Assembly: GCF_000025325.1 (NCBI RefSeq)
Contig: NC_013743.1
Location: forward strand, 3,224,001-3,288,000
Reading direction: 5' to 3'
Length of the DNA stretch: 64,000 nucleotides
Source of the DNA: Haloterrigena turkmenica DSM 5511
Lineage (GTDB): Archaea > Halobacteriota > Halobacteria > Halobacteriales > Natrialbaceae
Each line of letters begins with the position of its first letter. The stretch's first letter is position 1. Made by a program: the position numbers and the translations under genes. Below are positions 25,215 to 33,900 of the stretch, piece by piece. The notes below the pieces were generated by a model. The model worked only from the letters and a program-made list of their open reading frames with translations. It was not told the origin of the DNA and searched no databases.

Positions 25215-25967
25215 TCACGACGGTCCGTCGCGCCGGAGCGCGTCGAGCGTCTTCGAGCCGATCCCGCCGCGCGAGAACACGGTGACGATGTCGTCGGCTC
25301 TGATCGTCGTATCGCCGTGTGGCGTCAGGACGGTGTCGCCCCGCTCGATCGCGATCACGAGGCTCTCCTCGGGGAGGATCTCCTGTCGAACCGCGTGCTC
25401 GAGGGTCAGATCGGCGATGGGCGCCTCGGCGTCGACGGTGACCTCGGCAACTTCGGCGTCGCCCGACAGGCTGACGAAGTCCGTGATCCGCTCGCGATTC
25501 GTCCCCTCGTCGGGACCGAACGGTGCGTACGGCTGCCACATTTCGTTCTGAACGAGGACTTCGTCTTCGATCTCGAGGCCCAGGTCCGAGAGCGACCGCG
25601 CGATGCGTCGCAGGTCGTCCGTGTCCGCGCCGACCGCGAGCACGTGCAGGTTTCGTCGCCCGGTCATCAGTTCGCGGACGTTGACGACGCCGGCGACGAT
25701 CCGCGCCTGTTGGGCGATCGTTTCCCGCTCGGAAACCGGTGCGTTGCACATGAACAGGTTCGCCAGGCGACCGTCGGCTCGCTCGAAATCGACGGTGGCG
25801 TGATAGCCGGTGATAATGCCGTTGGCCTCGAGCTTCGAGATTCGATTCCGAATCGTGCCCGGAGAGACGTTCACCTCGTCGGCGATCGTCGGCGCCGAGA
25901 CGTTCCGGGAGTCCGACATCAACTCGTGGATGATCCGCCGGTCGATTTCGTCGAGACGGTAATCCAT
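25215..25967 (-). CDS. Lrp/AsnC-type regulator fused to a TrkA-C (RCK-C) domain
   Basis: 250 residues from ATG 25967. N-terminus: Lrp-type winged helix (LDEIDRRIIHEL...SPGTIRNRISKLEANGIITGY, 1-65), then a ligand-type region (about 70-145). C-terminus (about 165-245): TrkA-C-like domain, with EESLVIAIERGDTVLTP and DDIVTVFSRGG being typical of RCK-C domains that bind ions or nucleotides. Such fusions in haloarchaea are thought to couple potassium or nucleotide signals to transcription. The small gene 26110-26306 is divergent to it, so it may be the target. Confidence 0.85.
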   Translation of the reverse strand: MDYRLDEIDRRIIHELMSDSRNVSAPTIADEVNVSPGTIRNRISKLEANGIITGYHATVDFERADGRLANLFMCNAPVSERETIAQQARIVAGVVNVRELMTGRRNLHVLAVGADTDDLRRIARSLSDLGLEIEDEVLVQNEMWQPYAPFGPDEGTNRERITDFVSLSGDAEVAEVTVDAEAPIADLTLEHAVRQEILPEESLVIAIERGDTVLTPHGDTTIRADDIVTVFSRGGIGSKTLDALRRDGPS

Positions 25968-26109
25968 GTCCTGCGTTCCGCGCCGCCGTTCATACAGTGT
26001 TCCGATTCGGTACGCGGTTGTGGCGCCGACTTCGATTCCGGCGGGGCATACGTAACCGCACAATTCCGGCACCGACCTTGATCGATCAGTAACGATCGAT
26101 CGCGAGACG

Positions 26110-26306
26110 ATGTACGGCTTCGGGGAGTACGTCAACCGAGTGGTCGGCGTCCCGACGCTCGCGTTCGGTCCGGTGACGGTGACGGCCGTCCTCGGGTGAT
26201 GGTGACGGCCGTCCTCGATGACGTCGAGCGTTCGGTACTCCTCGCGGAGACGGCTCGGAAGCGGAGCATGCGCGAACGGCTGCTGGGTACCGAGGAAGGG
26301 GACTGA
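26110..26306 (+). pseudogene. Small gene broken by a 23-bp tandem duplication
   Basis: Without one repeat copy the sequence reads as a 57-residue protein beginning MYGFGEYVNRVVGVP and ending RERLLGTEEGD, with GC-rich third positions throughout. The 23-bp block at 26172-26194 is repeated at 26195-26217 (one mismatch). As 23 is not a multiple of three, the frame stops at 26199 region (GGG TGA) after 29 codons. A second short frame (ATG at 26199-26201) continues the C-terminal part for 35 codons. Product unknown; divergent to the Lrp-RCK gene. Confidence 0.5.
26172..26217 (+). repeat. 23-bp tandem duplication
   Basis: Two adjacent 23-base units (26172-26194 and 26195-26217), identical except C at 26177 versus T at 26200. 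Core GGTGACGGCCGTCCTCG. It shifts the frame of the surrounding small gene. Confidence 0.9.
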
Positions 26307-26362
26307 CTAGAGTCCGAGCGGGAACGTCGAGTTCTTTTGACGGTGGCGCCGAACGGTTCGGT

Positions 26363-26734
26363 ATGGACACGGAGCCGAATCCGGTCGACGATCCGGACGC
26401 CGCGTCGCTCGTCCGCCGCTACTACGACGCCCTCGACGACCACGACTACGCCGCTCTCGAGGACCTCATCGCGCCCGATTTCGTCCAACGCCGGCCGGAC
26501 CGGACGTTCGAGGACCGGGCGGCGTTCGTCCGCTTCATGCGCGACGCTCGGCCCAACCCCGACACCAGCCACGACCTCGAGGCCGTCGTCGCCGACGCCG
26601 AGGGCGGCGACGACCGCGTCGCGGTCCACGGCCGCGTCCTCGACGCCGACGGGGAGCGGGCGCTGTTCGAGTTCGCTGATTTCTTCGAGTTCGCGGACGA
26701 TCGGATCGAGCGACTCGAGACGTACTCGCGGTAA
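26363..26734 (+). CDS. SnoaL/NTF2-like domain protein
   Basis: 123 residues. Single SnoaL-like cone-shaped domain: LVRRYYDALDDHDYAALEDLIAPDFVQRRP at the N-terminus and a closing LFEFADFFEFADDRIERLETYSR, typical of NTF2-like proteins that are isomerases, cyclases or ligand binders. No catalytic assignment is possible. Monocistronic; a TATA-like stretch (GTTCTTTTGAC, about 26331-26341) precedes it. Confidence 0.82.
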   Translation: MDTEPNPVDDPDAASLVRRYYDALDDHDYAALEDLIAPDFVQRRPDRTFEDRAAFVRFMRDARPNPDTSHDLEAVVADAEGGDDRVAVHGRVLDADGERALFEFADFFEFADDRIERLETYSR

Positions 26735-26792
26735 CGCGGGAGGGCCTCGGACCGTCACGTCTCGTGAGTCGGTAGCCGCCGAATCGGCCGCG

Positions 26793-26966
26793 CTAGCAGA
26801 AGTACACCCAGTACGAGTGGCCGTTCGCACATGTTACCTTCGTGTGGTCGCCGAACGCCTTTCGAGAGCGGCTGGGTTTCAGTTCGACCCCGTCGCGGGG
26901 GACCGAAATGGTCGTTCGCTTCGTACACTCCGGACATTCAACTTCTCGGATCGCTGTGACCTGCAT
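26793..26966 (-). CDS. Tiny zinc-ribbon protein
   Basis: 57 residues: MQVTAIREVE start, CPEC at 11-14, a basic loop (LKPSRSRKAF), then CANGH at 46-50 and a terminal FC (Cys57). The Cys/His arrangement CxxC...CxxxH...C fits a one-zinc ribbon. A TATATAA (minus strand, 27000-27006) lies about 34 bases upstream of the start codon, giving independent support for expression. It is unusual here in being basic rather than acidic. Function unknown; it resembles the many micro zinc-finger proteins of haloarchaea. Confidence 0.7.
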   Translation of the reverse strand: MQVTAIREVECPECTKRTTISVPRDGVELKPSRSRKAFGDHTKVTCANGHSYWVYFC

Positions 26967-26999
26967 TACTCTTCACCGTGTTATCGTATGCCACGTGAG

Positions 27000-27006
27000 T
27001 ATATAA
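27000..27006 (-). promoter_or_regulatory. TATA box of the tiny zinc-ribbon gene
   Basis: TATATAA (reads TTATATA on the minus strand) about 34-40 bases upstream of the ATG at 26966; predicted transcript leader of about 10 bases. Confidence 0.6.
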
Positions 27007-27169
27007 CGAATTCTCAGAGAAATTGGACGGTACGATCGGTGATCGGCGTGATCGAGCGGTCGGCGATCCGAGAGGCCTCGAGGCGCTCGAGTCGAATCGG
27101 CGACGAGCGGAACCCTCGGGTTCGAGGACGACGGACCGACGGCGCTCGAGTCGCCGCTCGGAGCGGTAC

Positions 27170-28435
27170 TCAGGCCGAACAGTTGTTCGGCCCCAACTCG
27201 AGTTCCGTGCGATCCTCGGGCGGTCGCTCCTCGCGGCCGCGGTTCAGGTCGATGATCGCCTCGTAGTTCGCCGGCTTCTCGCCGACGTCGGCCATGCGCT
27301 CGACGAATGCCTCCTCCTCAAGGTCGAGCAGATCAATTCCGGTACGCGCCTCGCGGACGGTCGTCGCGACCGGTTCGCCCGGCCGGCTGTGTTCGAACTC
27401 ACCACTGGCGGTGACGGTGACGTGGCCCGGCAGGATGACGACGTCCTCGGGTTCGGCCAGGAGCGTCCGGTGGAGCGTCTCGTAGAGCATCTCGGCACCT
27501 TCCGCCCCCTCGTGGCTCGCGGTTTCACCGTCGTCTCGCGGCATCGCCGCGTGACTGTCCGCGGAACTTCGTTCCGCGCTACTCGCTGCTTCCGAGGCGC
27601 TACCCGCCTCGCTCTCACTAAACTCGAGTTCGGTCCGCCCGACCGAGTCGACGTGGAGCGTGTCGGCGGTCAGCAACGCCGCGCCGTCGACGAGCAGAGT
27701 GATCATCTCGCTGGTGTGGCCTGGCGCGGAGAGCGCCTTGATTTCGAGGTCGCCGACGTCGAGGACCTCGTTTCGCTCGAGCGGCGTGAACTCGTAGTCG
27801 ACGCCGCGGTCGGCCGCTCGCGCGCCGAGATAATAGGGGACCGCGAGACTGTCGGCTAACTCCCGACCGCCGGAGACGTGGTCGGCGTGGACGTGGGTGT
27901 CGACGACGCCGGCGATCGTCAGGTCGGCCTCTTCCGCGGCGACCTCGTACTCGTCGATATCGTCCGTCGGGTCGACGACGATCGCCTCGCCCGTCGCCGG
28001 ACAGCCGACGACGTAGCCCAGACAGCCCTTCGCCCGCCGCTGGAGTTGGACGATCGTCGGGGCGTCCGTCGCGGCTCCGGAACCGTCACCGCCGACGTCG
28101 ATCTCGACGTGCTCGTAGACGCCGCTCCAGCCCGTCATCCCGCCGTCGACCGTCGCCACGTCGTACGCGTCGGTGGCCGACTCGAGTCGGGCCGCCAGGT
28201 TGCCAGACGAGATTCCCTTCGCGCAGATCGTGATCACGCGATCGACGTCGCCGACGGCGTCTTCGAACGCCTCGAGGCGGTCGTCCAGTTCCTCCTCTGG
28301 GCCGAAAGGGAAGTGCACCGCGCCCGGAACGTGCCAGGACTCGTAGCTGTCCTCGGGCCGGGTGTCGACGAGGGCGAACGCGTCGTCCCCGTCGACGAGT
28401 TCGGCGAGTCGGTCGGCCGAGAGCGTGGTGACCAT
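27170..28435 (-). CDS. Rhodanese-persulfide-dioxygenase-like MBL fusion
   Basis: 421 residues. N-terminal rhodanese domain (about 1-105) with active-site loop TICAKGISS containing the catalytic Cys, then an MBL-fold domain with metal motif THVHADHVSGG, the SAPGHTSEM ligand and a TADTLHVD aspartate. This order is that of rhodanese-PDO enzymes that oxidise glutathione-like persulfides and handle sulfane sulfur. Residues about 285-325 are a Ser/Ala/Glu-rich, non-family insert. Start ATG 28435; the frame upstream to 28579 is Arg-rich and unlikely coding. Cytoplasmic. Divergent from the SpoIIM-like gene. Confidence 0.85.
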   Translation of the reverse strand: MVTTLSADRLAELVDGDDAFALVDTRPEDSYESWHVPGAVHFPFGPEEELDDRLEAFEDAVGDVDRVITICAKGISSGNLAARLESATDAYDVATVDGGMTGWSGVYEHVEIDVGGDGSGAATDAPTIVQLQRRAKGCLGYVVGCPATGEAIVVDPTDDIDEYEVAAEEADLTIAGVVDTHVHADHVSGGRELADSLAVPYYLGARAADRGVDYEFTPLERNEVLDVGDLEIKALSAPGHTSEMITLLVDGAALLTADTLHVDSVGRTELEFSESEAGSASEAASSAERSSADSHAAMPRDDGETASHEGAEGAEMLYETLHRTLLAEPEDVVILPGHVTVTASGEFEHSRPGEPVATTVREARTGIDLLDLEEEAFVERMADVGEKPANYEAIIDLNRGREERPPEDRTELELGPNNCSA

Positions 28436-28594
28436 ACGCGTCCTACGAGAGCCCGCGACGTAAGTCTCGCCGCGCAGGTGCCGCCGCGGAATCTGCGGCC
28501 GCTCACCGCGCGGCCGACCCGACGGCGTCGAACTCGCCCAACTGTCGTTCCGGAAGAGAGGTCCATTTAACTGACACACCGACGAACGATCGGT

Positions 28595-30124
28595 ATGTCC
28601 CTCTCAGAGGCCGTCGGCGCGGCCGTCAACGCAGTTCGTCGCCGACCGGGCGATCTCCTCCCCTGGTACGTTCTCGGTGCCGCAGTCCCCGCGATCGCTC
28701 GCGTCGTCCCGTTTCTCGCGATGGCGATCGCCTACGTCTACCTCGCGACGACCGACCGACTCGCGACGATCGTCGCGGAGCTACGGAACCTGAACACCGA
28801 GCCGCCGGATCCGAACGCCGACCCCGAGGCGTTCGAAGCGTGGGCCAGCCAGTTCGACACGCTCGTCGACCAGCTGTTCACGCCGACGCTGATTCTGCTG
28901 GCCGTCGTGACGTTCGGCGTGGCGCTCATCGTGTGGATCGTCCTGTACGCGGCCGTTGCCGCCGGACAGCTGACGGCCTGCTCCGCGCGGCTTCGCGGGA
29001 ACCGAGGGGTGGCGGCCGGGTTCGCGGGTTCGCGCCGCTACTGGCTGCGGTTCCTCGGACTCTATCTCCTCGAGTTGCTGGCGTGGCTCGCCGTCCTGCT
29101 GACGATCGGGCTGGGCGTGGGGATCGTCGCCGGCATCGTCGTGCTGTCGACCGGCTCGGGCGGGCCCGCGTTCCTCGTCGGCGCCGTCGCCGGGCTCGTG
29201 GTCCTCGCCGCGCTGCTTTCGGTCCGCGCGGTATTCGCGTTCGCGTCGGTCGCCGTCGTCGTCGACGACACGACCGTGGCCGACGCGGTGACGAACGCCG
29301 TCGGATTCATCCGATCGCAGCCCCTCGAGGCGGGCGTCTACTACGCCGTCGCGCTCGGGACGACGATCGCGCTCGCGGTGTTCTCGGCGGTTATCACGTT
29401 CGTCGACGTCGCCACCCTGCTGTCGCTGGTGACGCCGCTGGTCGTGTTCCCGGCGCTCGACCTCCTGAAGACGGCCGTCTACAACGACTACCGACGGCGC
29501 CTCGAGCCGCCGACCGCGCCGGTGCGGTCCCTCGGCGGACAGCTGCGAGACGGCGTTCGGTACGGCTGGTCCGAGATGGTCGCGTTCGTCCGCGAGACCC
29601 CCGGAACACACGCCCTCGTGGTTGCGCTCGCCCTCGGCGGCTTCTGGGCCGGCTGGGCGGCCGCGGCGCCGGTCGAGGGCACCGTCGAGACGTCGATCTC
29701 GGCTCGTCTGATCGATCACAACCCGCTCGCGGCGACCCTCGAGTTCTTCGCCAACAACTGGCTGGTCGCGCTCACGACGGCGTTATCCGGCGTCGTGCTG
29801 GTGATACCCGCGGTCGCCTCGCTGCTGTTCAACGGGCTCGCGATGGGCGTCTTCGCGCGAACCGAGGTCGAGCCGATGGAACTGCTCGCGTTCGTCGTCC
29901 CCCACGGGATCTTCGAGATTCCGGCGATCTTCATCGCCTCGGCGCTGGGGATCCGGCTCGGGCTGACCGGCTGGCGAACCCTTCGCAGGGACGCGAGCCG
30001 AACGGACCTCGCCGACGCACTCGAGTGGGCGTTCTGGGTGCTGGTCGGCGTCGGCGTCCTGCTGGCGGTCGCGGCGGTCATCGAGGGTTTCGTGAGCCCG
30101 TACTACTACGACCTGCTGCTCTAA
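28595..30124 (+). CDS. Membrane protein with C-terminal SpoIIM (stage II sporulation M) domain
   Basis: 509 residues, polytopic. The N-terminal half (about 1-290) has roughly six hydrophobic segments of a haloarchaeal DUF7847-like type (LPWYVLGAAVPAIARVVPFLAMAI). The C-terminal half (about 320-509) has the SpoIIM pattern: a charged stretch, HNPLAATLEFFANNWLVAL, then NGLAMGVFARTEVEP and VVPHGIFEIPAIFIASALG. SpoIIM-like proteins in archaea are membrane proteins of unclear role, often near RDD or ATPase genes, none of which is adjacent here. TATA-like CATTTAAC lies about 30 bases before the ATG. Confidence 0.82.
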   Translation: MSLSEAVGAAVNAVRRRPGDLLPWYVLGAAVPAIARVVPFLAMAIAYVYLATTDRLATIVAELRNLNTEPPDPNADPEAFEAWASQFDTLVDQLFTPTLILLAVVTFGVALIVWIVLYAAVAAGQLTACSARLRGNRGVAAGFAGSRRYWLRFLGLYLLELLAWLAVLLTIGLGVGIVAGIVVLSTGSGGPAFLVGAVAGLVVLAALLSVRAVFAFASVAVVVDDTTVADAVTNAVGFIRSQPLEAGVYYAVALGTTIALAVFSAVITFVDVATLLSLVTPLVVFPALDLLKTAVYNDYRRRLEPPTAPVRSLGGQLRDGVRYGWSEMVAFVRETPGTHALVVALALGGFWAGWAAAAPVEGTVETSISARLIDHNPLAATLEFFANNWLVALTTALSGVVLVIPAVASLLFNGLAMGVFARTEVEPMELLAFVVPHGIFEIPAIFIASALGIRLGLTGWRTLRRDASRTDLADALEWAFWVLVGVGVLLAVAAVIEGFVSPYYYDLLL

Positions 30125-30203
30125 CGCCCGCTGGCCGCCCCCTACGTCCCCTGCGATCTAGCACGTCTCGAGCCTCGGGCGCTTCAGTAACGGAGCGTCT
30201 CGA

Positions 30204-31592
30204 TCAGGCGTAGGCCTCGAACTCCTCGCCGAACAGGAGGAAGTAGGCGGTGCCGATCAGTCCGACGACGGTCGCGATCGAGAAGGCGAGCGTCGGCGAA
30301 CCGGCGAACAGTTCCCGGCCGGAGAGCGGGTTCGAGAACCCGCCCCAGAGCAGGCCGCCCAGCGCGGCGCTGGGGATGACGATCAGGTTCCGCAGGAGGT
30401 AGTAGGTGCCCGTGACGCGTCCGCCGGCACCCTGTTCGGCCGGACCGACGATCAGCGCCTTGTGGGCGGGAAGGCCCGCGAAGCGCAGCCCGGAGAAGGC
30501 GAAGAGCACGGCGAGGGTGAGGGCGCCCGCGCTCTCCGTCGGCGCGTTGATCAGCAGGATCGGGAAGATCGCGTAGACGAAAAAGCCCAGCGCGACGACC
30601 GGCTTCAGCCCGATCCGCTCGGCGGCTTTCGCGACCGGGATCATCGTCAGCAGGGCCACGAGCATCTCGATCCCGAGCAGGACGCCGAAGTACGACTGAG
30701 GTGAGAGCTCGAGGATGCCTGCCGCGGGCAGTGAGAGGGTGAGCCCGACCTCGAGAAACCGGGTGACGACGATGACGAAGAAGACGTAGACCATCCCGTT
30801 GGCGAAGCGGACGAGGGTGTCGCCGACCAGCAGCGGTCGGAGTTCGTCGGGCATCGCCCGCAGATCGGCGGCGACCTGCGAAAGGCCCTCGAACTCCGTT
30901 CCGATGCTGTCCTCCTCGGCCTCGTAGAGGACGTGCTGGACGATCGTGCCGACGACGCCGAAGATGACGGCGACGAGCAAGATCAGCTGGAAGGCGACCC
31001 GCACGTCGGCGTCGCTCGAGCCGAACGGGTAGAACAGCGCGGCGGCGAGCAGCGGACCGACCAGAAAGGCGGTGCGACGGAACGTCTCGGTGCTCGCGAA
31101 GCCGGCGGCCAGTTGGGACGGCGGGACCGCCTGCTTGACGATGGCGAACGTCGCGCCCAGCCCGAACGACTTCCAGGCCTGGGAGAAGAACAGGCCGACG
31201 AAGATCGCGACGACCGCGAGCGACGTGGCGCCGACGGAAACGTCGGCGAACAGGGGGACGGCCAGCCAGATTCCGAAGCCGATCGTCGAACACAGGCCGA
31301 AGGCGGTCAGCGCGTACCGCGAGCCGATGCGATCGGAGATCGCCCCGCCCGGATAGGGGTAGACGGCGCTGATGACGTTTCCGACCGTCCCGAACAGGCC
31401 GACGACGAACGCCGACGCCCCCAGCGCGTACATGTATTCGGCCATGTAGCGGCTGGTCATCTGGAAGCCGAGGCTGAACGCGAACATCGCCGCCGAGAGG
31501 ACCAGCACGTCGCGCTCGAGCGCGAAGAACTGCCGGTAGGCGTCCAGCGGATCGGCCTTCTCGGTCTCGGGAGCGTCCCGCTCGAGACTCAT
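30204..31592 (-). CDS. MFS transporter
   Basis: 462 residues from ATG 31592. About twelve hydrophobic segments with the MFS loop signature GGAISDRIGSRY after helix 2 and KAAERIGLKPV after helix 8. A longer central hydrophilic loop (about residues 205-240) separates the halves. Substrate unknown. The frame runs 44 codons upstream, but this part is Arg-rich and overlaps the divergent promoter with the AstE-like gene. Confidence 0.88.
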   Translation of the reverse strand: MSLERDAPETEKADPLDAYRQFFALERDVLVLSAAMFAFSLGFQMTSRYMAEYMYALGASAFVVGLFGTVGNVISAVYPYPGGAISDRIGSRYALTAFGLCSTIGFGIWLAVPLFADVSVGATSLAVVAIFVGLFFSQAWKSFGLGATFAIVKQAVPPSQLAAGFASTETFRRTAFLVGPLLAAALFYPFGSSDADVRVAFQLILLVAVIFGVVGTIVQHVLYEAEEDSIGTEFEGLSQVAADLRAMPDELRPLLVGDTLVRFANGMVYVFFVIVVTRFLEVGLTLSLPAAGILELSPQSYFGVLLGIEMLVALLTMIPVAKAAERIGLKPVVALGFFVYAIFPILLINAPTESAGALTLAVLFAFSGLRFAGLPAHKALIVGPAEQGAGGRVTGTYYLLRNLIVIPSAALGGLLWGGFSNPLSGRELFAGSPTLAFSIATVVGLIGTAYFLLFGEEFEAYA

Positions 31593-31753
31593 AGTTTGGC
31601 GTGAGCGTCCGAGCAACTTCGTTGTTTTCCACCGCTGACGGGCCGTTGTTTTCTGCGGTCGACGGGGCGCCACGTCGAAGCGATACCGTCGGAACTGCCC
31701 GCTCGCTGGCGAACACCGAACCAATAAAGGCGAACGGGTCCGTCCACAGGGAC

Positions 31754-32713
31754 ATGACGACGACGCTCGGAACGGCGAGTGCGGCCCCCGGCGAGATGGA
31801 CACGGGCCGTCTCGAGGTCGGCGAAACCCGGGACGGGAGCTCGTTCGGGTTACCGGTCGCCGTGATCAACGGCGCCCGTGCGGGAAAGACGCTCTATCTG
31901 CAGGCGGCGAGCGACGGCGACGAACTCAACGGCGTCGGCGTTCTCCAGCGCGTCGTCCCGCAGCTCGATCCCGCCGAAATCACCGGGACGATCCTGATCG
32001 TCGGGATCGTCAACTATCACGCGTTCCAGGTCGCCGAACACCGGAATCCGATCGACGACACGAAGATGAACCGCGCCTACCCCGGCAACGAGGCCGGCAC
32101 CTCGAGCGAGCGGATCGCGGCCGCGACGTTCGAGGTCGCGACGCAGGCCGATCTGATCCTCGACCTCCATCAGGGCTCGACCAGCCGGATGATCGACGAG
32201 GTCCGGGTGCGCTGTGGGAAGCGCCACCGCCTTCATGACGACTGTCTCAAACTCGCGAAGGTCTTCGGTTGTGGCTACATCCTCGACCAGAAGGGGCCCG
32301 ACGGCCAGCTGGCCCGCGCCGCGCCCGACGAGGGGATCCCGACCGTCGATCCCGAACTCGGCGGGGCCGTCGGCTGGGACGAGGAGAGCATCCGCAAGGG
32401 CGTCGAGGGCGTGTTCAACGTCCTGAACTACTACGGCTTTCTCGAGGGAGAGACGACAGTCGAGACCCAGACCCGGGCCAACGGGTTCGAACAGTACGGC
32501 GCGCCCGGCGGCGGCTTGATCTCCTTCGAGCGGGACCTGGGCGAACGCGTCCGCCGCGGCGATCTGCTGTTCGAACTGACGACGCCCTTCGGCGAACGGA
32601 AGGCCGAGGTGACCGCCGATAGCGACGGGATCCTCTGGCGGACTCGGCGGCTGCCCCAGGTCGCAAGCGGCGAGTACGTCTGCTCGGTCGCCACCGATAT
32701 CGACGACTACTGA
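31754..32713 (+). CDS. Succinylglutamate desuccinylase/aspartoacylase-family protein
   Basis: 319 residues. Zinc carboxypeptidase-like deacylase: N-terminal strand with DGDELNG in the place of the usual HGDE zinc motif, NRAYPGN, second zinc ligand His in LDLHQGST, active-site Glu in TVDPELGG, and a C-terminal beta-barrel (ISFERDLGERVRRGDLLFELTTP...GEYVCSVA). The first zinc His is replaced by Asp, which may still bind metal. It is followed after one base by the threonine-synthase-like gene. TATA-like CCAATAAAGG is 30 bases upstream of the start. Substrate not assigned. Confidence 0.85.
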   Translation: MTTTLGTASAAPGEMDTGRLEVGETRDGSSFGLPVAVINGARAGKTLYLQAASDGDELNGVGVLQRVVPQLDPAEITGTILIVGIVNYHAFQVAEHRNPIDDTKMNRAYPGNEAGTSSERIAAATFEVATQADLILDLHQGSTSRMIDEVRVRCGKRHRLHDDCLKLAKVFGCGYILDQKGPDGQLARAAPDEGIPTVDPELGGAVGWDEESIRKGVEGVFNVLNYYGFLEGETTVETQTRANGFEQYGAPGGGLISFERDLGERVRRGDLLFELTTPFGERKAEVTADSDGILWRTRRLPQVASGEYVCSVATDIDDY

Positions 32714-32714
32714 C

Positions 32715-33875
32715 ATGGCGTCCGATCTCATCTGTCCGAACTGCGAGACCGTCTACGAGGCCGGCCCGACCGAACCGTGGCGCTGTGCCTGCGGCCACGC
32801 CCTCGAGTTCACCGAACGGCCGCACCCGCAGGGCGATCCCCTGCCGCTGCAGCGCCTCGATACGACCGAGGGCCTCTGGACGTTCTTCGAGTTCCTGCCC
32901 ATCGAGAAGCACGTGACCTTCCACGAGGGGTTTACCCCTCTCGTTGACGCGCCCGACTGGGACGCCCAGTTCAAACTCGAGTACGTGTTCCCGACGGGCT
33001 CCTTTAAGGATCGAGGCGCGACGACGACGCTCTCGCGGGCGGTCGAACTCGGCGTCGAGCGGGTCATCGAGGACTCCTCGGGCAACGCCGGCGCCGCGAT
33101 CGCGACCTACGCGGCCCGCGCCGGCCTCGAGGCGGACATCTACGTGCCGGCGGACGTCAAACAGTCGAAACTGATGGCCATCCAGCGGGCCGACGCCCGG
33201 CCGGTCAGAGTCGAGGGGAGCCGACAGGACGTCACGGACGCCTGCATCGACGCCGTCGAGGGCGAGGCACGAAGCGCCTCGGACGAACAGAGCGGGGACA
33301 CCCCGCGACAAACAGGAGCGGGCTGGTACGCCAGCCACGCCTGGAACCCGGCGTTCTACGCGGGGACGATGACTATCGCCTTCGAGATCGCCGCCCAGCA
33401 GGGGTGGACCGTTCCCGACGCCGTGGTGCTTCCGATCGGTCACGGGACGCTGTTCCTGGGCGCCTACCGCGGCTTTTCCCTGCTCAACGAGGCCGGAATC
33501 GTCGACGGGATGCCCCGGTTGCTGGGCGCCCAAGCGACGGGCTACGCGCCGATCGTCGACGAACTCGGCGGACGGCGGACCGAGGAGGACGAAGATACCG
33601 ACGGCGCCGACATCGCCGACGGAATCAGGATCGCCGAACCGGCCCGGAAGGACGAGATCCTCCGGGCCATCGAGGAGACCGGCGGCGACGCCATCGCCCT
33701 CGGCGCGGACCCGATCGAAACCGCGCTCGACCGCCTCCACCGCGGCGGCTTCTACGTCGAACCGACCTGCGCGGTCGCCCCCGCGGCGCTCGAGCAGTAC
33801 CGCGACGACGATGTCCTCGACGCCGACGCCGACGTCGTCGTCCCGCTGACCGGCAGCGGACTGAAAACGCTTTGA
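32715..33875 (+). CDS. PLP-dependent threonine-synthase-like enzyme
   Basis: 386 residues. N-terminal zinc-ribbon (CPNCETVYE, CACGH) and fold-type II PLP enzyme: Schiff-base Lys in GSFKDRGAT, NAGAAIATYAARAG, and the phosphate-binding GHGTLFLGAYRG, SGLKTL at the end. Archaeal threonine synthases have this layout and convert O-phosphohomoserine to threonine, so that is the likely reaction, but haloarchaea carry several paralogues. The ATG follows the previous stop after one base, so the two genes form an operon. A 19-residue acidic insert lies near residue 195. Confidence 0.85.
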   Translation: MASDLICPNCETVYEAGPTEPWRCACGHALEFTERPHPQGDPLPLQRLDTTEGLWTFFEFLPIEKHVTFHEGFTPLVDAPDWDAQFKLEYVFPTGSFKDRGATTTLSRAVELGVERVIEDSSGNAGAAIATYAARAGLEADIYVPADVKQSKLMAIQRADARPVRVEGSRQDVTDACIDAVEGEARSASDEQSGDTPRQTGAGWYASHAWNPAFYAGTMTIAFEIAAQQGWTVPDAVVLPIGHGTLFLGAYRGFSLLNEAGIVDGMPRLLGAQATGYAPIVDELGGRRTEEDEDTDGADIADGIRIAEPARKDEILRAIEETGGDAIALGADPIETALDRLHRGGFYVEPTCAVAPAALEQYRDDDVLDADADVVVPLTGSGLKTL

Positions 33876-33900
33876 GGGTCCAGTCCCGAAACCCGAACAG

